The notes under the pieces are model-generated. The model was not told the DNA's origin. It saw only the letters and a list, made by a program, of their open reading frames with translations, and ran no database searches. The position numbers and the translations under genes were made by a program. Positions 9,459-17,972 of a DNA stretch of 64,000 bases are shown here, in pieces. The DNA lies in contig JAGQYI010000010.1 in assembly GCA_020436165.1 (NCBI GenBank), positions 124,001 through 188,000 of the forward strand. Reading direction: 5' to 3'. The number at the start of each line of letters is the position of its first letter. The first letter of the stretch is position 1. The stretch comes from Cyclobacteriaceae bacterium (GTDB lineage: Bacteria; Bacteroidota; Bacteroidia; Cytophagales; Cyclobacteriaceae).

Positions 9459-9476
9459 TATCTTTGCACAAAGATA
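9459..9476. promoter_or_regulatory. Symmetric divergent promoter (mazG / small membrane protein)
   Basis: TATCTTTG at 9459-9466 on the plus strand and TATCTTTG at 9469-9476 on the minus strand are separated by two bases. Together they form the near-perfect 18-bp palindrome TATCTTTGCACAAAGATA. The minus-strand box has a TTG 22 nt upstream; the plus-strand box has none. Each transcript would start inside or just past the other promoter's box. Confidence 0.65.
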
Positions 9477-9517
9477 AACAGTTGCCCATTGAATTGTTCA
9501 ATTAAAGTAGCATAAAT

Positions 9518-10336
9518 ATGAGCGAAAGCAGAGTTCCGGAAGACCCGCATAGAAGAGAAAAACTACAGGCTTTTGATAGGTTATTAACCATCATGGATGA
9601 ATTAAGGGCCCTGTGTCCCTGGGATAAAAAGCAAACGTTAGAAACTCTGCGTTGCCTAACATTAGAAGAAGTATATGAGCTATCCGATGCTATTTTAGAG
9701 CACAACATGATGGAAATAAAGAAGGAGCTGGGAGATCTGATGTTGCACTTGGTATTTTATTCAAAAATCGCCTCAGAAACCAATAGCTTTGATATAGCGG
9801 ATGTACTTACTTCTATTTCGGAAAAATTAGTACATCGTCACCCGCACATTTATGGCGATGTAAACGTGAAAGATGAAAGGGAGGTGAGTGAGAACTGGGA
9901 GAAAATTAAGTTGAAGGAGAAAGGCAATAGGTCTGTTTTGGGTGGAGTTCCAAAATCATTACCGGCAATGGTAAAGGCAATGCGCATTCAGGAGAAGGCC
10001 AGAGGTGTGGGTTTTGATTGGGAAGAAAAGGAGCAGGTATGGGAAAAGGTAGAGGAGGAAATGAATGAATTCAAGGCAGAGTTCAATATTGAGGACAACA
10101 AACCCATAGATGTAGATGCAGCAGAACATGAGTTTGGAGATTTATTATTCTCCCTTATCAATTACGCCCGATTTGTAGGCATAAACCCTGAAGACGCTTT
10201 GGAGAGAACCAATAAGAAGTTTATTAAACGGTTTATGTATCTGGAAGAAAAAGTTAATAAGCAGGGGAAATCGCTTGCCGATATGAGCCTTGAAGAAATG
10301 GATGTTTATTGGGAGCAGGCAAAGGCAAAAAAATAA
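9518..10336 (+). CDS. mazG: Nucleoside triphosphate pyrophosphohydrolase MazG
   Basis: 272 residues, the length of the two-domain MazG proteins. Each half is an all-alpha NTP-PPase unit. The first starts with LRALCPWDKKQTLETLR and has the metal-binding EEVYELSDAI and ELGDLMLHLVFY motifs. The second repeats the pattern with EEEMNEFKAE and HEFGDLLFSLINYARF. The enzyme hydrolyses (d)NTPs to monophosphates and PPi and cleans the nucleotide pool in the cytoplasm. It is transcribed divergently from a small membrane protein and is followed directly by a hairpin terminator that begins right after its stop codon. Confidence 0.93.
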   Translation: MSESRVPEDPHRREKLQAFDRLLTIMDELRALCPWDKKQTLETLRCLTLEEVYELSDAILEHNMMEIKKELGDLMLHLVFYSKIASETNSFDIADVLTSISEKLVHRHPHIYGDVNVKDEREVSENWEKIKLKEKGNRSVLGGVPKSLPAMVKAMRIQEKARGVGFDWEEKEQVWEKVEEEMNEFKAEFNIEDNKPIDVDAAEHEFGDLLFSLINYARFVGINPEDALERTNKKFIKRFMYLEEKVNKQGKSLADMSLEEMDVYWEQAKAKK

Positions 10337-10365
10337 GGCTTTCAATTACTGAAAGCCCTATTTTT
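10337..10365 (+). terminator. Rho-independent terminator after mazG
   Basis: GGCTTTCA (10337-10344) pairs with TGAAAGCC (10350-10357) around a five-base loop, followed closely by a run of T. The stem begins at the base after the mazG stop. Confidence 0.85.
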
Positions 10366-10381
10366 CACCATTCAAAATATG

Positions 10382-11140
10382 TTAACCTACCGCAGGAGAT
10401 GGCACCGATTGTCCATCATGGATAACGGTATGTCCAATTCTATGGTTTGTTTGAGCTCTGTGATCACAGAAGCCGCATTCGTAATATTTTATTAATTCAC
10501 CATCCTCAGTTTCGGTTGGTTTGCGAACAATTTCTTCTTTAACCACCTTGAATGTTTGATATCCGCATTCGGGGCATTCCTGTGCATGAAGATGACCTGA
10601 GTATTTTTCAATTTTTGTAAATCCGGTTTCCTCGTCTAACCACACATCGTAATCTATACTAAATACATCTTCCTCAGCCTGCATACCTTCATCCAAATAA
10701 ACATCCTCTTCCTCTTCGCTCATAAGTTTCATTGGTTTGCCGGTTTTAGGAGAAATTCTCGGCTTATATCTCAACTTTTTTAACCTTTTTTCAAGATTAA
10801 AAGGGTAATAAAACTTAAGCATGTTGTTAACCACAACCCCAACAAGAAAGCCAACAACAAGAGTAACAAAACCCCTTATGATGAACCAGAAAATTCCTAT
10901 TTCTGAGATAAAAGAGTTAGCTAACACACCTATACCAATTAGCATAAGTATAGTACCAGTCCAAAGTGCAGAGATTTCATTCTGACTAATAAAATCATAA
11001 CGCATCTTGAAGTCTTTGATCGTAACTAACTTAAGATAATGATATAACACTCTGACAACCGCAAGAAGAATAAATGCAAAAGCTATATTTCTTCCCCATG
11101 TATTCCAGGTATCGATAAATTGTAAGGGAGCCTCTTCCAT
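10382..11140 (-). CDS. Membrane protein with C-terminal zinc ribbon
   Basis: 252 residues. Three hydrophobic segments (about 16-37, 57-75 and 80-105) are followed by a basic linker and a strongly acidic stretch (residues 140-175). A C-terminal zinc ribbon follows (CPECG near 192 and CGFCDHR near 225). The soluble part should face the cytoplasm if the basic KRLKKLR stretch follows the positive-inside rule. No catalytic motif is seen and I do not recognise a named family. It stands alone between mazG and the dxs operon. The ribbon suggests protein or nucleic-acid contact, but that is inference. Confidence 0.6.
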   Translation of the reverse strand: MEEAPLQFIDTWNTWGRNIAFAFILLAVVRVLYHYLKLVTIKDFKMRYDFISQNEISALWTGTILMLIGIGVLANSFISEIGIFWFIIRGFVTLVVGFLVGVVVNNMLKFYYPFNLEKRLKKLRYKPRISPKTGKPMKLMSEEEEDVYLDEGMQAEEDVFSIDYDVWLDEETGFTKIEKYSGHLHAQECPECGYQTFKVVKEEIVRKPTETEDGELIKYYECGFCDHRAQTNHRIGHTVIHDGQSVPSPAVG

Positions 11141-11263
11141 TTTATATTAGGTTTTCGGTTATAGGTTTCGTTATATTACTTAATACATAGAAATACACGC
11201 ATTTAAGCAATAGAATACAATATAAACTATTTTTTTAATCAATATCAACGATTCTTAAATAGT

Positions 11264-12013
11264 TTATTCTTTCAAAAACTTGTCAATTGCTCCAATTACG
11301 GTATTAGAATTTTCATACATTCCCATATGAGCAACATTTTCAAGAATATAGCAGTGCTTCTTATTATTAATCAAAGCAATTTGCTTTTTACTCATTTCCA
11401 CAGGAACAGAATTATCGCACTCTCCTGCAATAAAAAGGGGAGATTCTTCATTAGTCAGCACATCGATCGAATTTCTTCTATCTCTCATAGCTGTGGCGTA
11501 CGCTTGAATAGTTGTTCCTGCCAGGCCGTCAGACATATGAACAACCTTTTCAATCTCGTTACTTAGCCTTGACTTATTTGTTTCGCAAAATAGCGTATAG
11601 GCAAATGTTGATAAGAACCGGCTCGAAGGATTTTCATTAAGGAAGTCTATTAGTTTATTCCTTCCTTCCTTTTTTTCCGGGGTATCCTCAAATGCAGTAG
11701 AGTGAACTAAACCAATTTTCTTTACGAATTCAGGGTAATTTCGTTTAAAGGCTAATGTAATATACCCTCCCAATGAGTGTCCAATACAAATACAACTGCT
11801 CACAGAATCCTTCTTAAGTGATTCATAGAGATATGTGGATATATCATCCAATGAAAACTCATTAAAGAGCAAATTGGAGTTTCCGAAACCCGGAAGATCT
11901 GGGGTAATAATTCGACCTTTATATGTTAGGTGAGGAACAACATGTTCCCATAAGGAGCTATTTTCACAAAACCCGTGTAATAAAATCAGAGCAGGCTTGT
12001 CGGAAATACCCAT
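11264..12013 (-). CDS. Alpha/beta hydrolase
   Basis: 249 residues. The alpha/beta hydrolase fold is shown by the oxyanion strand LILLHGFCENSSLW, the nucleophile elbow CIGHSLGGYITL (Ser in GHSLGG, about residue 85), an acid candidate in AGECDNSVP (about 195) and the catalytic His in VAHMGMYE (about 230). The substrate is unknown; members range from esterases to C-C hydrolases. It begins 4 bases after dxs and should be co-transcribed with it, but no isoprenoid role can be read from the sequence. Confidence 0.85.
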   Translation of the reverse strand: MGISDKPALILLHGFCENSSLWEHVVPHLTYKGRIITPDLPGFGNSNLLFNEFSLDDISTYLYESLKKDSVSSCICIGHSLGGYITLAFKRNYPEFVKKIGLVHSTAFEDTPEKKEGRNKLIDFLNENPSSRFLSTFAYTLFCETNKSRLSNEIEKVVHMSDGLAGTTIQAYATAMRDRRNSIDVLTNEESPLFIAGECDNSVPVEMSKKQIALINNKKHCYILENVAHMGMYENSNTVIGAIDKFLKE

Positions 12014-12017
12014 ATTA

Positions 12018-13946
12018 TTATACAGTTTCTTTCTCGCCTATGAAAAGCATTTTTTTGGCTGTATCTACTATTCCTTGCTGATCAAATCCACATTGGTGCT
12101 GAAGCTCGTGCTGTGTGCCATGCTCAATAACCAGGTCAGGAATACCCAGGCGTTTAACTTGGGCCTTATAACTGTGTTCGGCCATGAATTCAACTACAGC
12201 GCTTCCAAAACCTCCAACAATGGTGCCGTCTTCAATAGTTATAATGTTTTTAAAATTGGCAAAAACAGTATGCAATAACTTCTCGTCAAGCGGTTTTACA
12301 AACCTCATATTAAAAACGGCAGCTGAAATACCGGCTTCGGCCAGTTCCTTTGATGCTTCAACTGCAAAATTACCAACATGACCAATGGTAAGTACGGCAA
12401 TGTCTTTCCCTTCAACCAACAGTTCACCTTTACCAATTTCCATTGCTTTCATAGGTGTTCTCCAATCGGGCATAACGCCTTCGCCTCTGGGATAACGAAT
12501 GGTAAATGCACTTTTCTCTCTGGACAATTGGGCCGTAAACATCATGTCCCTTAATTCAGCTTCATTTAAAGGAGCAGCAATTATCATATTTGGTATGCAC
12601 CTCATATAGGCAAGATCGTATGCTCCATGGTGGGTTGGCCCGTCTGCACCTGCAAAGCCAGCCCTGTCGAGACAAAAGTTAACAGGTAGATTTTGTATAG
12701 CTACATCATGAATTACCTGATCAAAGGCGCGTTGCATGAAAGTGCTATAAATGTTGCAAAAAGGAATGAGTCCTTGCGTAGCAAGACCTGCAGAAAAAGT
12801 AACCGCATGTTGCTCGGCAATTCCCACATCAAAAGCTCTTTCAGGCATTGCTTCCATCATAATGTTCATAGAAGAGCCTGACGGCATTGCAGGGGTAACG
12901 CCAACAATTTTCTCATTGGATTTAGCCAGCTCAACCAATGTATGGCCAAACACATCCTGGTACTTAGGTGGCTTAGGTTCAGTGCTTACCTTCTTATGAA
13001 TGGCACCCGTTACTTTGTCGAATGAACCGGTTGCATGCCACTTGGTTTGTTCTTTTTCAGCCGGTTCAAAGCCCTTTCCTTTTGTAGTTATGCAATGCAA
13101 AAGCTTAGGGCCTTTGATGTTCTTCATGTCGTTGAGAATAGACACAAGATGGTCCACATCATGCCCATCGACAGGTCCGAAATACCGAAGATTCAGAGAT
13201 TCGAAAAGATTACTTTGCCTTAATAAAAAAGATTTAACGCTGTTTTCAAATTTTGAAGCCAATTCCTGGGCATTGGGGCCACCAAGTTTATTGAGTTTTC
13301 CCAGTATTTTCCAGGCTTCGTCTTTTAGCTTGTTATAGGTTTGGCTTGTGGTAATATCTGTAAGGTAATCCTTTAATGCGCCAACATTCGGGTCAATCGA
13401 CATGTTGTTATCATTAAGAATGATCAGGAGATTTGAGTCGGCAACACCGGCATGGTTCATGGCTTCAAAAGCAAGCCCTCCAGTCATAGCACCATCACCA
13501 ATAACTGCTATATGTTGTCTATCCGTTTCATCTTTAATGGCTGAGGCAACGGCCATTCCCAAAGCGGCCGAAATGGAGGTTGAGGAGTGCCCAACTCCAA
13601 AGGCATCGTATTCGCTTTCGCTCCTTTTGGGAAACCCGGAAATGCCCTTATAAACACGATTGGTATAAAATTGCTCTCTCCTTCCGGTTAAAATTTTATG
13701 CCCGTAGGCCTGATGTCCAACATCCCAAACGAGTTGGTCATCAGGTGTATTAAAAACATAATGTAAAGCAACAGTTAATTCTACAACCCCAAGACTTGAA
13801 GCAAAATGCCCACCATACACAGAAACACTATCTATAATATAGTTTCTGAGCTCATCCGAGAGCTGCGTGAGTTGAGAACGATCTAACTTCTTTAAATCTT
13901 CCGGAGTGTTAATATTTTCCAGCAATTTGCCTGGTTTAATTTCCAT
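12018..13946 (-). CDS. dxs: 1-deoxy-D-xylulose-5-phosphate synthase
   Basis: 642 residues, full length. Thiamine-diphosphate enzyme joining pyruvate and glyceraldehyde-3-phosphate, the first step of the MEP isoprenoid pathway. The ThDP motif runs from GDGAMTGG (150-157) to NDNNMSI (178-184). VWDVGHQAYGHKILTGR (73-89) and the transketolase pyrimidine-domain segment FDVGIAEQHAVTFSAGLA are intact, as is the C-terminal transketolase_C part with IEDGTIVGGFGSAV. A TACATTTG -7 box lies about 60 bases upstream. It is followed closely by an alpha/beta hydrolase gene. Confidence 0.96.
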   Translation of the reverse strand: MEIKPGKLLENINTPEDLKKLDRSQLTQLSDELRNYIIDSVSVYGGHFASSLGVVELTVALHYVFNTPDDQLVWDVGHQAYGHKILTGRREQFYTNRVYKGISGFPKRSESEYDAFGVGHSSTSISAALGMAVASAIKDETDRQHIAVIGDGAMTGGLAFEAMNHAGVADSNLLIILNDNNMSIDPNVGALKDYLTDITTSQTYNKLKDEAWKILGKLNKLGGPNAQELASKFENSVKSFLLRQSNLFESLNLRYFGPVDGHDVDHLVSILNDMKNIKGPKLLHCITTKGKGFEPAEKEQTKWHATGSFDKVTGAIHKKVSTEPKPPKYQDVFGHTLVELAKSNEKIVGVTPAMPSGSSMNIMMEAMPERAFDVGIAEQHAVTFSAGLATQGLIPFCNIYSTFMQRAFDQVIHDVAIQNLPVNFCLDRAGFAGADGPTHHGAYDLAYMRCIPNMIIAAPLNEAELRDMMFTAQLSREKSAFTIRYPRGEGVMPDWRTPMKAMEIGKGELLVEGKDIAVLTIGHVGNFAVEASKELAEAGISAAVFNMRFVKPLDEKLLHTVFANFKNIITIEDGTIVGGFGSAVVEFMAEHSYKAQVKRLGIPDLVIEHGTQHELQHQCGFDQQGIVDTAKKMLFIGEKETV

Positions 13947-14007
13947 AGCTGTTACTATTAATTACACTAAAAGTAGCTAATACGGTAAATTTTTAAAACC
14001 GAATGGA

Positions 14008-14015
14008 CAAATGTA
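14008..14015 (-). promoter_or_regulatory. -7 promoter box for dxs
   Basis: Minus strand TACATTTG, matching TAnnTTTG, about 60 bases before the dxs ATG. No TTG is found at the normal -33 spacing. Confidence 0.5.
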
Positions 14016-14082
14016 CACTTTTTAGCAATAGGTTGAGTTTTTTGTGCTGGAATTAAGCATGTTAAGAATTCTAAAATACCTA

Positions 14083-14090
14083 TATCTTTG
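14083..14090 (+). promoter_or_regulatory. -7 promoter box for scpA
   Basis: TATCTTTG, an exact TAnnTTTG. Its last three bases are the TTG at 14088 that would be the upstream-most start codon of the scpA frame. That start would therefore lie upstream of the transcription start, so translation must begin further down (14121). Confidence 0.6.
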
Positions 14091-14120
14091 AGGTTCATTT
14101 CGGTAAATAACTCCAAAATA

Positions 14121-14873
14121 TTGAGCTTCGAAATAAAACTACCACTGTTTGAAGGGCCATTTGATTTGCTCCTGTTCTTTATAGAAAGAGACGAGCTGGA
14201 TATTTATGATATCCCAATATCTAAAATCACGCAGGATTTTCTGGCATACATGGATGAGCTGGAGAAGTTCAATATTGAGGTAGCAAGCGAGTTTATTTTG
14301 GTAGCTGCAACATTAATGCGCATAAAGGCAAAAATGCTATTGCCCAGACCGCAGATTGATGAAGAAGGTAATGAGATTGATCCTCGGGAGGAGCTTGTGA
14401 AACACTTGCTGGAATACAAAAAATACAAGTCGGTGATTCAGGAGTTGTCGGAGTTGGAAGGGATGCGTCTTGAGCGTGAAAAGAGAGGGAATGTATTGAA
14501 GGAAATCCGAAAATTGGCAGAAAGCACCAATGTTGAATCAGAATTGCAGGATGTTGATCTGTACAAATTGCTAAAGGTATTTGAACGTGTTGTGGTTCGG
14601 TTTGAGGAACAAAAGAACAAACCAACCCATACCGTTGTTCCGTTCCCTTACACAATTGAGGAAAAGAAAAAATCCATCCTTAGCAAACTTGTCGACCGAA
14701 AAAAGATGTCGTTTGAAGACATGATTGTGGAAGAGAACAATCGTATTGCTGCAATATTTAACTTTCTGGCAATTCTTGAATTGCTTCAACTTCAATTAAT
14801 AGGAATCACAATTGGGGAAGGCTACAACAACTTTTGGATCCAAAAAAGAGAGCCTGAAAAGGAAAAAGCATAA
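14121..14873 (+). CDS. scpA: Segregation and condensation protein A (kleisin)
   Basis: 250 residues from the chosen TTG start, giving MSFEIKLPLFEGPFDLL. ScpA is the kleisin that bridges the SMC ATPase heads in the condensin complex with ScpB. The N-terminal signature EGPFDLLLFFIERDELDIYDIPI and the following VASEFILVAATLMRIKAKMLLP helix are typical. The C-terminal winged-helix part is present (KKSILSKLVDRKKMSFEDMI, then FNFLAILELLQLQ). The longer frame to 14088 is rejected because a -7 promoter box covers it. No scpB is visible nearby. Confidence 0.9.
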   Translation: MSFEIKLPLFEGPFDLLLFFIERDELDIYDIPISKITQDFLAYMDELEKFNIEVASEFILVAATLMRIKAKMLLPRPQIDEEGNEIDPREELVKHLLEYKKYKSVIQELSELEGMRLEREKRGNVLKEIRKLAESTNVESELQDVDLYKLLKVFERVVVRFEEQKNKPTHTVVPFPYTIEEKKKSILSKLVDRKKMSFEDMIVEENNRIAAIFNFLAILELLQLQLIGITIGEGYNNFWIQKREPEKEKA

Positions 14874-14902
14874 TTACCTCCCAAACATCGAATGGGAGGT
14901 AA
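14874..14902. terminator. Hairpin between convergent scpA and ndk
   Basis: TTACCTCCCA (14874-14883) and TGGGAGGTAA (14893-14902) form a 10-bp perfect stem with a nine-base loop. It starts right after the scpA stop. Neither side has a strong T run; the minus strand has TTATGCTTTTTCC. It probably serves both convergent genes. Confidence 0.6.
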
Positions 14903-14913
14903 TGTAAAAGGAT

Positions 14914-15333
14914 TTAGAATTTTTCAGTTTCTGAAAAGAAGAAACTGCCTTCAATTACAGCATTCTCGTCAGAGTCAGAACCATGAATGGCATTTGCTTC
15001 AATAGATTTAGCAAACAACTTACGGATAGTTCCTTCGGCAGCCTCTTTAGGGTTGGTGGCACCAATTAGCTTTCTAAAATCTTCAACTGCATTTTCTTTC
15101 ACAAGAATCATAGGTACAATTGCTCCCGATGACATGTAGTTGCATAGGTCATTATAGAAAGGCCTTTCTTTGTGCACAGCGTAAAACTGTCCGGCTCTTT
15201 CTTTTGAAAGCCTGGTCAGCTTCATAGCTCTGATAGTAAAGCCAGCCTCTTCGATCATTTTGGTAATAGCCCCAATATTTCCTGCTTCTACAGCATCGGG
15301 CTTTATCATGGTAAATGTTAAATTGTTTGCCAT
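14914..15333 (-). CDS. ndk: Nucleoside diphosphate kinase
   Basis: 139 residues, normal family length. Transfers the gamma phosphate from ATP to NDPs through a phospho-histidine. The N-terminal [11 protein letters not shown] and the active-site segment [12 protein letters not shown] with His117 are intact, as is the Kpn loop region ([22 protein letters not shown]). It stands as a single gene between convergent scpA and a divergent DHH phosphoesterase, with a TATTTTTG -7 box about 27 bases upstream of the start. Confidence 0.97.
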   Translation of the reverse strand: MANNLTFTMIKPDAVEAGNIGAITKMIEEAGFTIRAMKLTRLSKERAGQFYAVHKERPFYNDLCNYMSSGAIVPMILVKENAVEDFRKLIGATNPKEAAEGTIRKLFAKSIEANAIHGSDSDENAVIEGSFFFSETEKF

Positions 15334-15359
15334 TTTAAAAAGTTATTTGAATCTGGCCG

Positions 15360-15367
15360 CAAAAATA
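15360..15367 (-). promoter_or_regulatory. -7 promoter box for ndk
   Basis: Minus strand TATTTTTG (TAnnTTTG), 26 bases before the ndk ATG. The -33 position shows TTA rather than TTG. Confidence 0.5.
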
Positions 15368-15454
15368 GGGCATAAAAATGGTAACCTTATTTATATCATC
15401 TACTATTTCAAAAGTTTGTGAACAATAAACCAAAACAAAAAGCACTATGGATTT

Positions 15455-15462
15455 TATCTTTG
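15455..15462 (+). promoter_or_regulatory. -7 promoter box for the DHH-secDF run
   Basis: TATCTTTG, an exact TAnnTTTG, with CA following at the usual start-site side. It predicts a leader of about 65 nt before the DHH phosphoesterase gene. No TTG is found at -33. Confidence 0.5.
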
Positions 15463-15532
15463 CATTTAGTTAAAAACGTGCAAACTTTGCAGGCTCACTA
15501 AAGAAGCTCCGTTAAGTAAGGCTTCTACGCGT

Positions 15533-16549
15533 ATGCAGAACATTGATGCTTTTAAGCAACTTCTTAGCTCACCTAAAAAAATTGTACTTACGGTACATTT
15601 AAACCCTGATGCAGATGCTTTAGGATCAGCTCTTGGTTTTGCAGGTGTATTATCAAAAAAGAATCATCAGGTATCAGTTGTTTCCCCCAATGCATATCCG
15701 GATTTTCTGAAATGGATGAAGGGTAATGAAGAGGTTAAGATTTTTGATAAGGAAAAGGAAGTGTGTGAAAAGCTTTTGCAGGAAGCAGAAATTATTTTCA
15801 GCATTGACTACTCCTCATTGAAAAGAGTGGGAGATATACAACCTCTCATAGAGAAATCAGAAGCCACTAAGGTGATCATAGACCATCATATTGAGCCGGA
15901 GGAGTATGCCGACTTTATGAAATGGAGCACTAAAGCTGGTGCAACAGCGGAGTTGGTTTTTGATCTTCTGGGCGAAATGGGTTGGGATAATATGCTTGAC
16001 CAGGACATGGGCGAATGTCTGTATGCTGGAATAATGACGGATACCGGAGGTTTTAAGCATCCAAATACTACTCAACATATTCATGAAATTGTTGCCAAAT
16101 TAATTGGTATTGGTGTGGATGCATCCAGAGTATCTAAATGGGTGTACGATAGTAATTCTGTTAACAGAATAAAGCTTTTAGGCTTTGCTCTAAGCAAGCG
16201 TCTTAATGTGCTTTCAGAATATAAAGTTGCCTATATATACCTTTCCAAAAAGGACCTGGCAAACCATAACGCTCAAAAAGGAGATACGGAAGGACTTGTT
16301 AATTATGCTCTTTCAATCAAAGGCATTGTAATGGCAGCACTTTTTACCGAAAAAGAAGATATGGTTAAGATGTCATTTCGGTCGATTGGTTCGTTCTCTG
16401 TAAACGATTTCGCAAGAAAAAATTTTGATGGTGGGGGACATATGAATGCGGCTGGTGGAATATGTAAAGAAATGAGCTTAAAAGAAGTTGTTAAAAAGTT
16501 TGAACAATTATTACCTCAATATAAAACTGAACTAAACAAAGCATTATGA
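15533..16549 (+). CDS. DHH-family phosphoesterase (NrnA-like)
   Basis: 338 residues. The N-terminal DHH domain has HLNPDADALGS (22-32), FSIDYSS (about 89-95) and IIDHHIEP with DHH at 117-119. The DHHA1 domain ends in FDGGGHMNAAGG, the substrate-binding GGGH motif. These are the metal ligands and RNA-end site of NrnA-type enzymes that degrade 2-5mer RNA (nanoRNase) and can dephosphorylate pAp. The cytoplasmic enzyme opens a co-directional run. Its stop overlaps the next start (ATGA at 16546-16549), indicating coupling to the FKBP lipoprotein gene, a pairing I also associate with the gldI locus of flavobacteria. Confidence 0.88.
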   Translation: MQNIDAFKQLLSSPKKIVLTVHLNPDADALGSALGFAGVLSKKNHQVSVVSPNAYPDFLKWMKGNEEVKIFDKEKEVCEKLLQEAEIIFSIDYSSLKRVGDIQPLIEKSEATKVIIDHHIEPEEYADFMKWSTKAGATAELVFDLLGEMGWDNMLDQDMGECLYAGIMTDTGGFKHPNTTQHIHEIVAKLIGIGVDASRVSKWVYDSNSVNRIKLLGFALSKRLNVLSEYKVAYIYLSKKDLANHNAQKGDTEGLVNYALSIKGIVMAALFTEKEDMVKMSFRSIGSFSVNDFARKNFDGGGHMNAAGGICKEMSLKEVVKKFEQLLPQYKTELNKAL

Positions 16550-17487
16550 ATATAGTAAAGCAAATGGTGTTTATACTAGCCGTATCGGCTACGGTATTAA
16601 CTGCGTGTGGCCAAAAGGATTTTGTTACAACAGAAAGTGGGCTGGAATACAAAAAGGTTGTAAATGGAAGTGGAGAGAAACCAAAGGATGGTGATTTCGT
16701 GCTTATCAATATTGCTTATTTTGACCCTAATGGCAACAAAATGTACTCAAGTGTGGATAATGGGGCCCCATTACCTTTAAATTACGTTGATTCTATGTTT
16801 ATCAACAATGGTAGTCTTGAAGAAGGATTTAAACTATGTGGTAAAGGAGACAGCTTGGTTTTTAAAATAAATGCTAAGACATTGTTTGAAAAATCTTTGA
16901 GAAGATCATTGCCCGATTCGATAGATGCAGACAGTAAAATAACGGTAGATCTTGGTGTTGCCAATGTTATGACTTCTGATGAATTCAAGACTTACCGAAT
17001 GGAAGAGATGAAGAAGGCACAGGAGCGAGCTATGCAAGCTGCTGAAAAACAACTTGCAGATGATATAAAAACAATTGATGATTACCTTAAAGAAAACGGG
17101 ATTGAAGCTGACACTACAGCTGAAGGGTTACGATATGTGATTACTGAAGAAGGGACTGGAGATAAACCGGAAAAAGGCCAAACAGTTGTAGTTAACTATA
17201 CAGGTAAGCTATTGGATGGCACTATGTTCGATTCGAGTATTGAAGAAGATGCAAAAGAAGGAGGTGTTTACCGCGAGCAACGTGATTATAGCAAACCATT
17301 TGAGTTTCCAATTGGTCAGGGTCGTGTAATTAAAGGCTGGGATTTAGGTATTGCATTGCTAAACAAGGGTTCTAAAGCTACTTTATATATTCCATCTACT
17401 CTTGGGTATGGCCCCAGAGGCTCAGGTGGTGTAATTAAGCCCAACAGCATTTTAGTGTTTGATGTTGAATTAGTTGATATAAAATAG
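16546..17487 (+). CDS. FKBP-type peptidyl-prolyl isomerase lipoprotein, two FKBP-like domains
   Basis: 313 residues. Lipoprotein signal MNIVKQMVFILAVSATVLTAC with lipid-Cys at residue 21. Residues 25-145 form a diverged FKBP-like unit (YKKVVNGSGEKPKDGDFVLINIAYF). An Ala/Lys/Glu-rich helix links to the C-terminal canonical FKBP domain (about 185-313). That domain shows VVVNYTGKLLDGTMFDSS, the PFEFPIGQGRVIKGWDLGIAL active-site strand and YIPSTLGYGPRG. It probably folds envelope proteins, anchored in the outer or inner membrane facing the periplasm. The layout resembles GldI-type isomerases of gliding Bacteroidetes, but gliding function is inference. It is translationally coupled to the gene before it. 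Confidence 0.88.
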   Translation: MNIVKQMVFILAVSATVLTACGQKDFVTTESGLEYKKVVNGSGEKPKDGDFVLINIAYFDPNGNKMYSSVDNGAPLPLNYVDSMFINNGSLEEGFKLCGKGDSLVFKINAKTLFEKSLRRSLPDSIDADSKITVDLGVANVMTSDEFKTYRMEEMKKAQERAMQAAEKQLADDIKTIDDYLKENGIEADTTAEGLRYVITEEGTGDKPEKGQTVVVNYTGKLLDGTMFDSSIEEDAKEGGVYREQRDYSKPFEFPIGQGRVIKGWDLGIALLNKGSKATLYIPSTLGYGPRGSGGVIKPNSILVFDVELVDIK

Positions 17488-17488
17488 C

Positions 17489-17971
17489 ATGAGAGCTTTT
17501 GTTGTCCTTTTGCTGGCCATTGTTTTTTTCGGGTTTTCCTGTAAGAAAAATACAGAAGATACCGGTCTTGATTTTAATGAACAACTAGCGCTGGATTCGG
17601 CTGCAATTGCAGATTACTTAACTGCCAATAACATAACGGATGTGATGACCGATCAAACGGGCTACCTGATGTATGTGGTGCATGAAGAAGGTGATGGGGT
17701 AGTTCCACTGGTAACTGATTCAGTTGTAGTAAGCTATGTGGGTAGATTATTGGCCACTGAGGAGGAGTTTGATTCGGGGGATCATTCAGAGTTTAAGGTA
17801 AATGGATTAATAACCGGATGGCAAATAATGCTTGGTTTAATGCATGAAGGAGACTCGGTTACAATATATGTACCTTCTGGTTTTGCCTATGGCAAAACCG
17901 GATCTGGCGATAAAATACCGGCCAATGCCAACTTAATTTTTGGAATGAAATTGCACAAAGTTTTCCAGTAG
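17489..17971 (+). CDS. FKBP-type peptidyl-prolyl isomerase lipoprotein
   Basis: 160 residues with lipobox FGFSC (Cys at about residue 18). A single FKBP domain covers about 65-160: VVVSYVGRLLATEEEFDSG, LITGWQIMLGLMHEGD, YVPSGFAYG. Several aromatic active-site positions of the canonical FKBP pocket differ (for example VNGLITGW instead of IGQGRVIKGW), so isomerase activity may be reduced. It starts 1 base after the preceding FKBP gene, forming a tandem pair that probably arose by duplication. Confidence 0.82.
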   Translation: MRAFVVLLLAIVFFGFSCKKNTEDTGLDFNEQLALDSAAIADYLTANNITDVMTDQTGYLMYVVHEEGDGVVPLVTDSVVVSYVGRLLATEEEFDSGDHSEFKVNGLITGWQIMLGLMHEGDSVTIYVPSGFAYGKTGSGDKIPANANLIFGMKLHKVFQ

Positions 17972-17972
17972 T

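Noticed and set aside
9451-9501. N-terminal extension of the small Cys-cluster membrane protein
   Set aside because: The extra 17 codons lie over the divergent promoter palindrome; the ATG at 9450 directly precedes the membrane helix.
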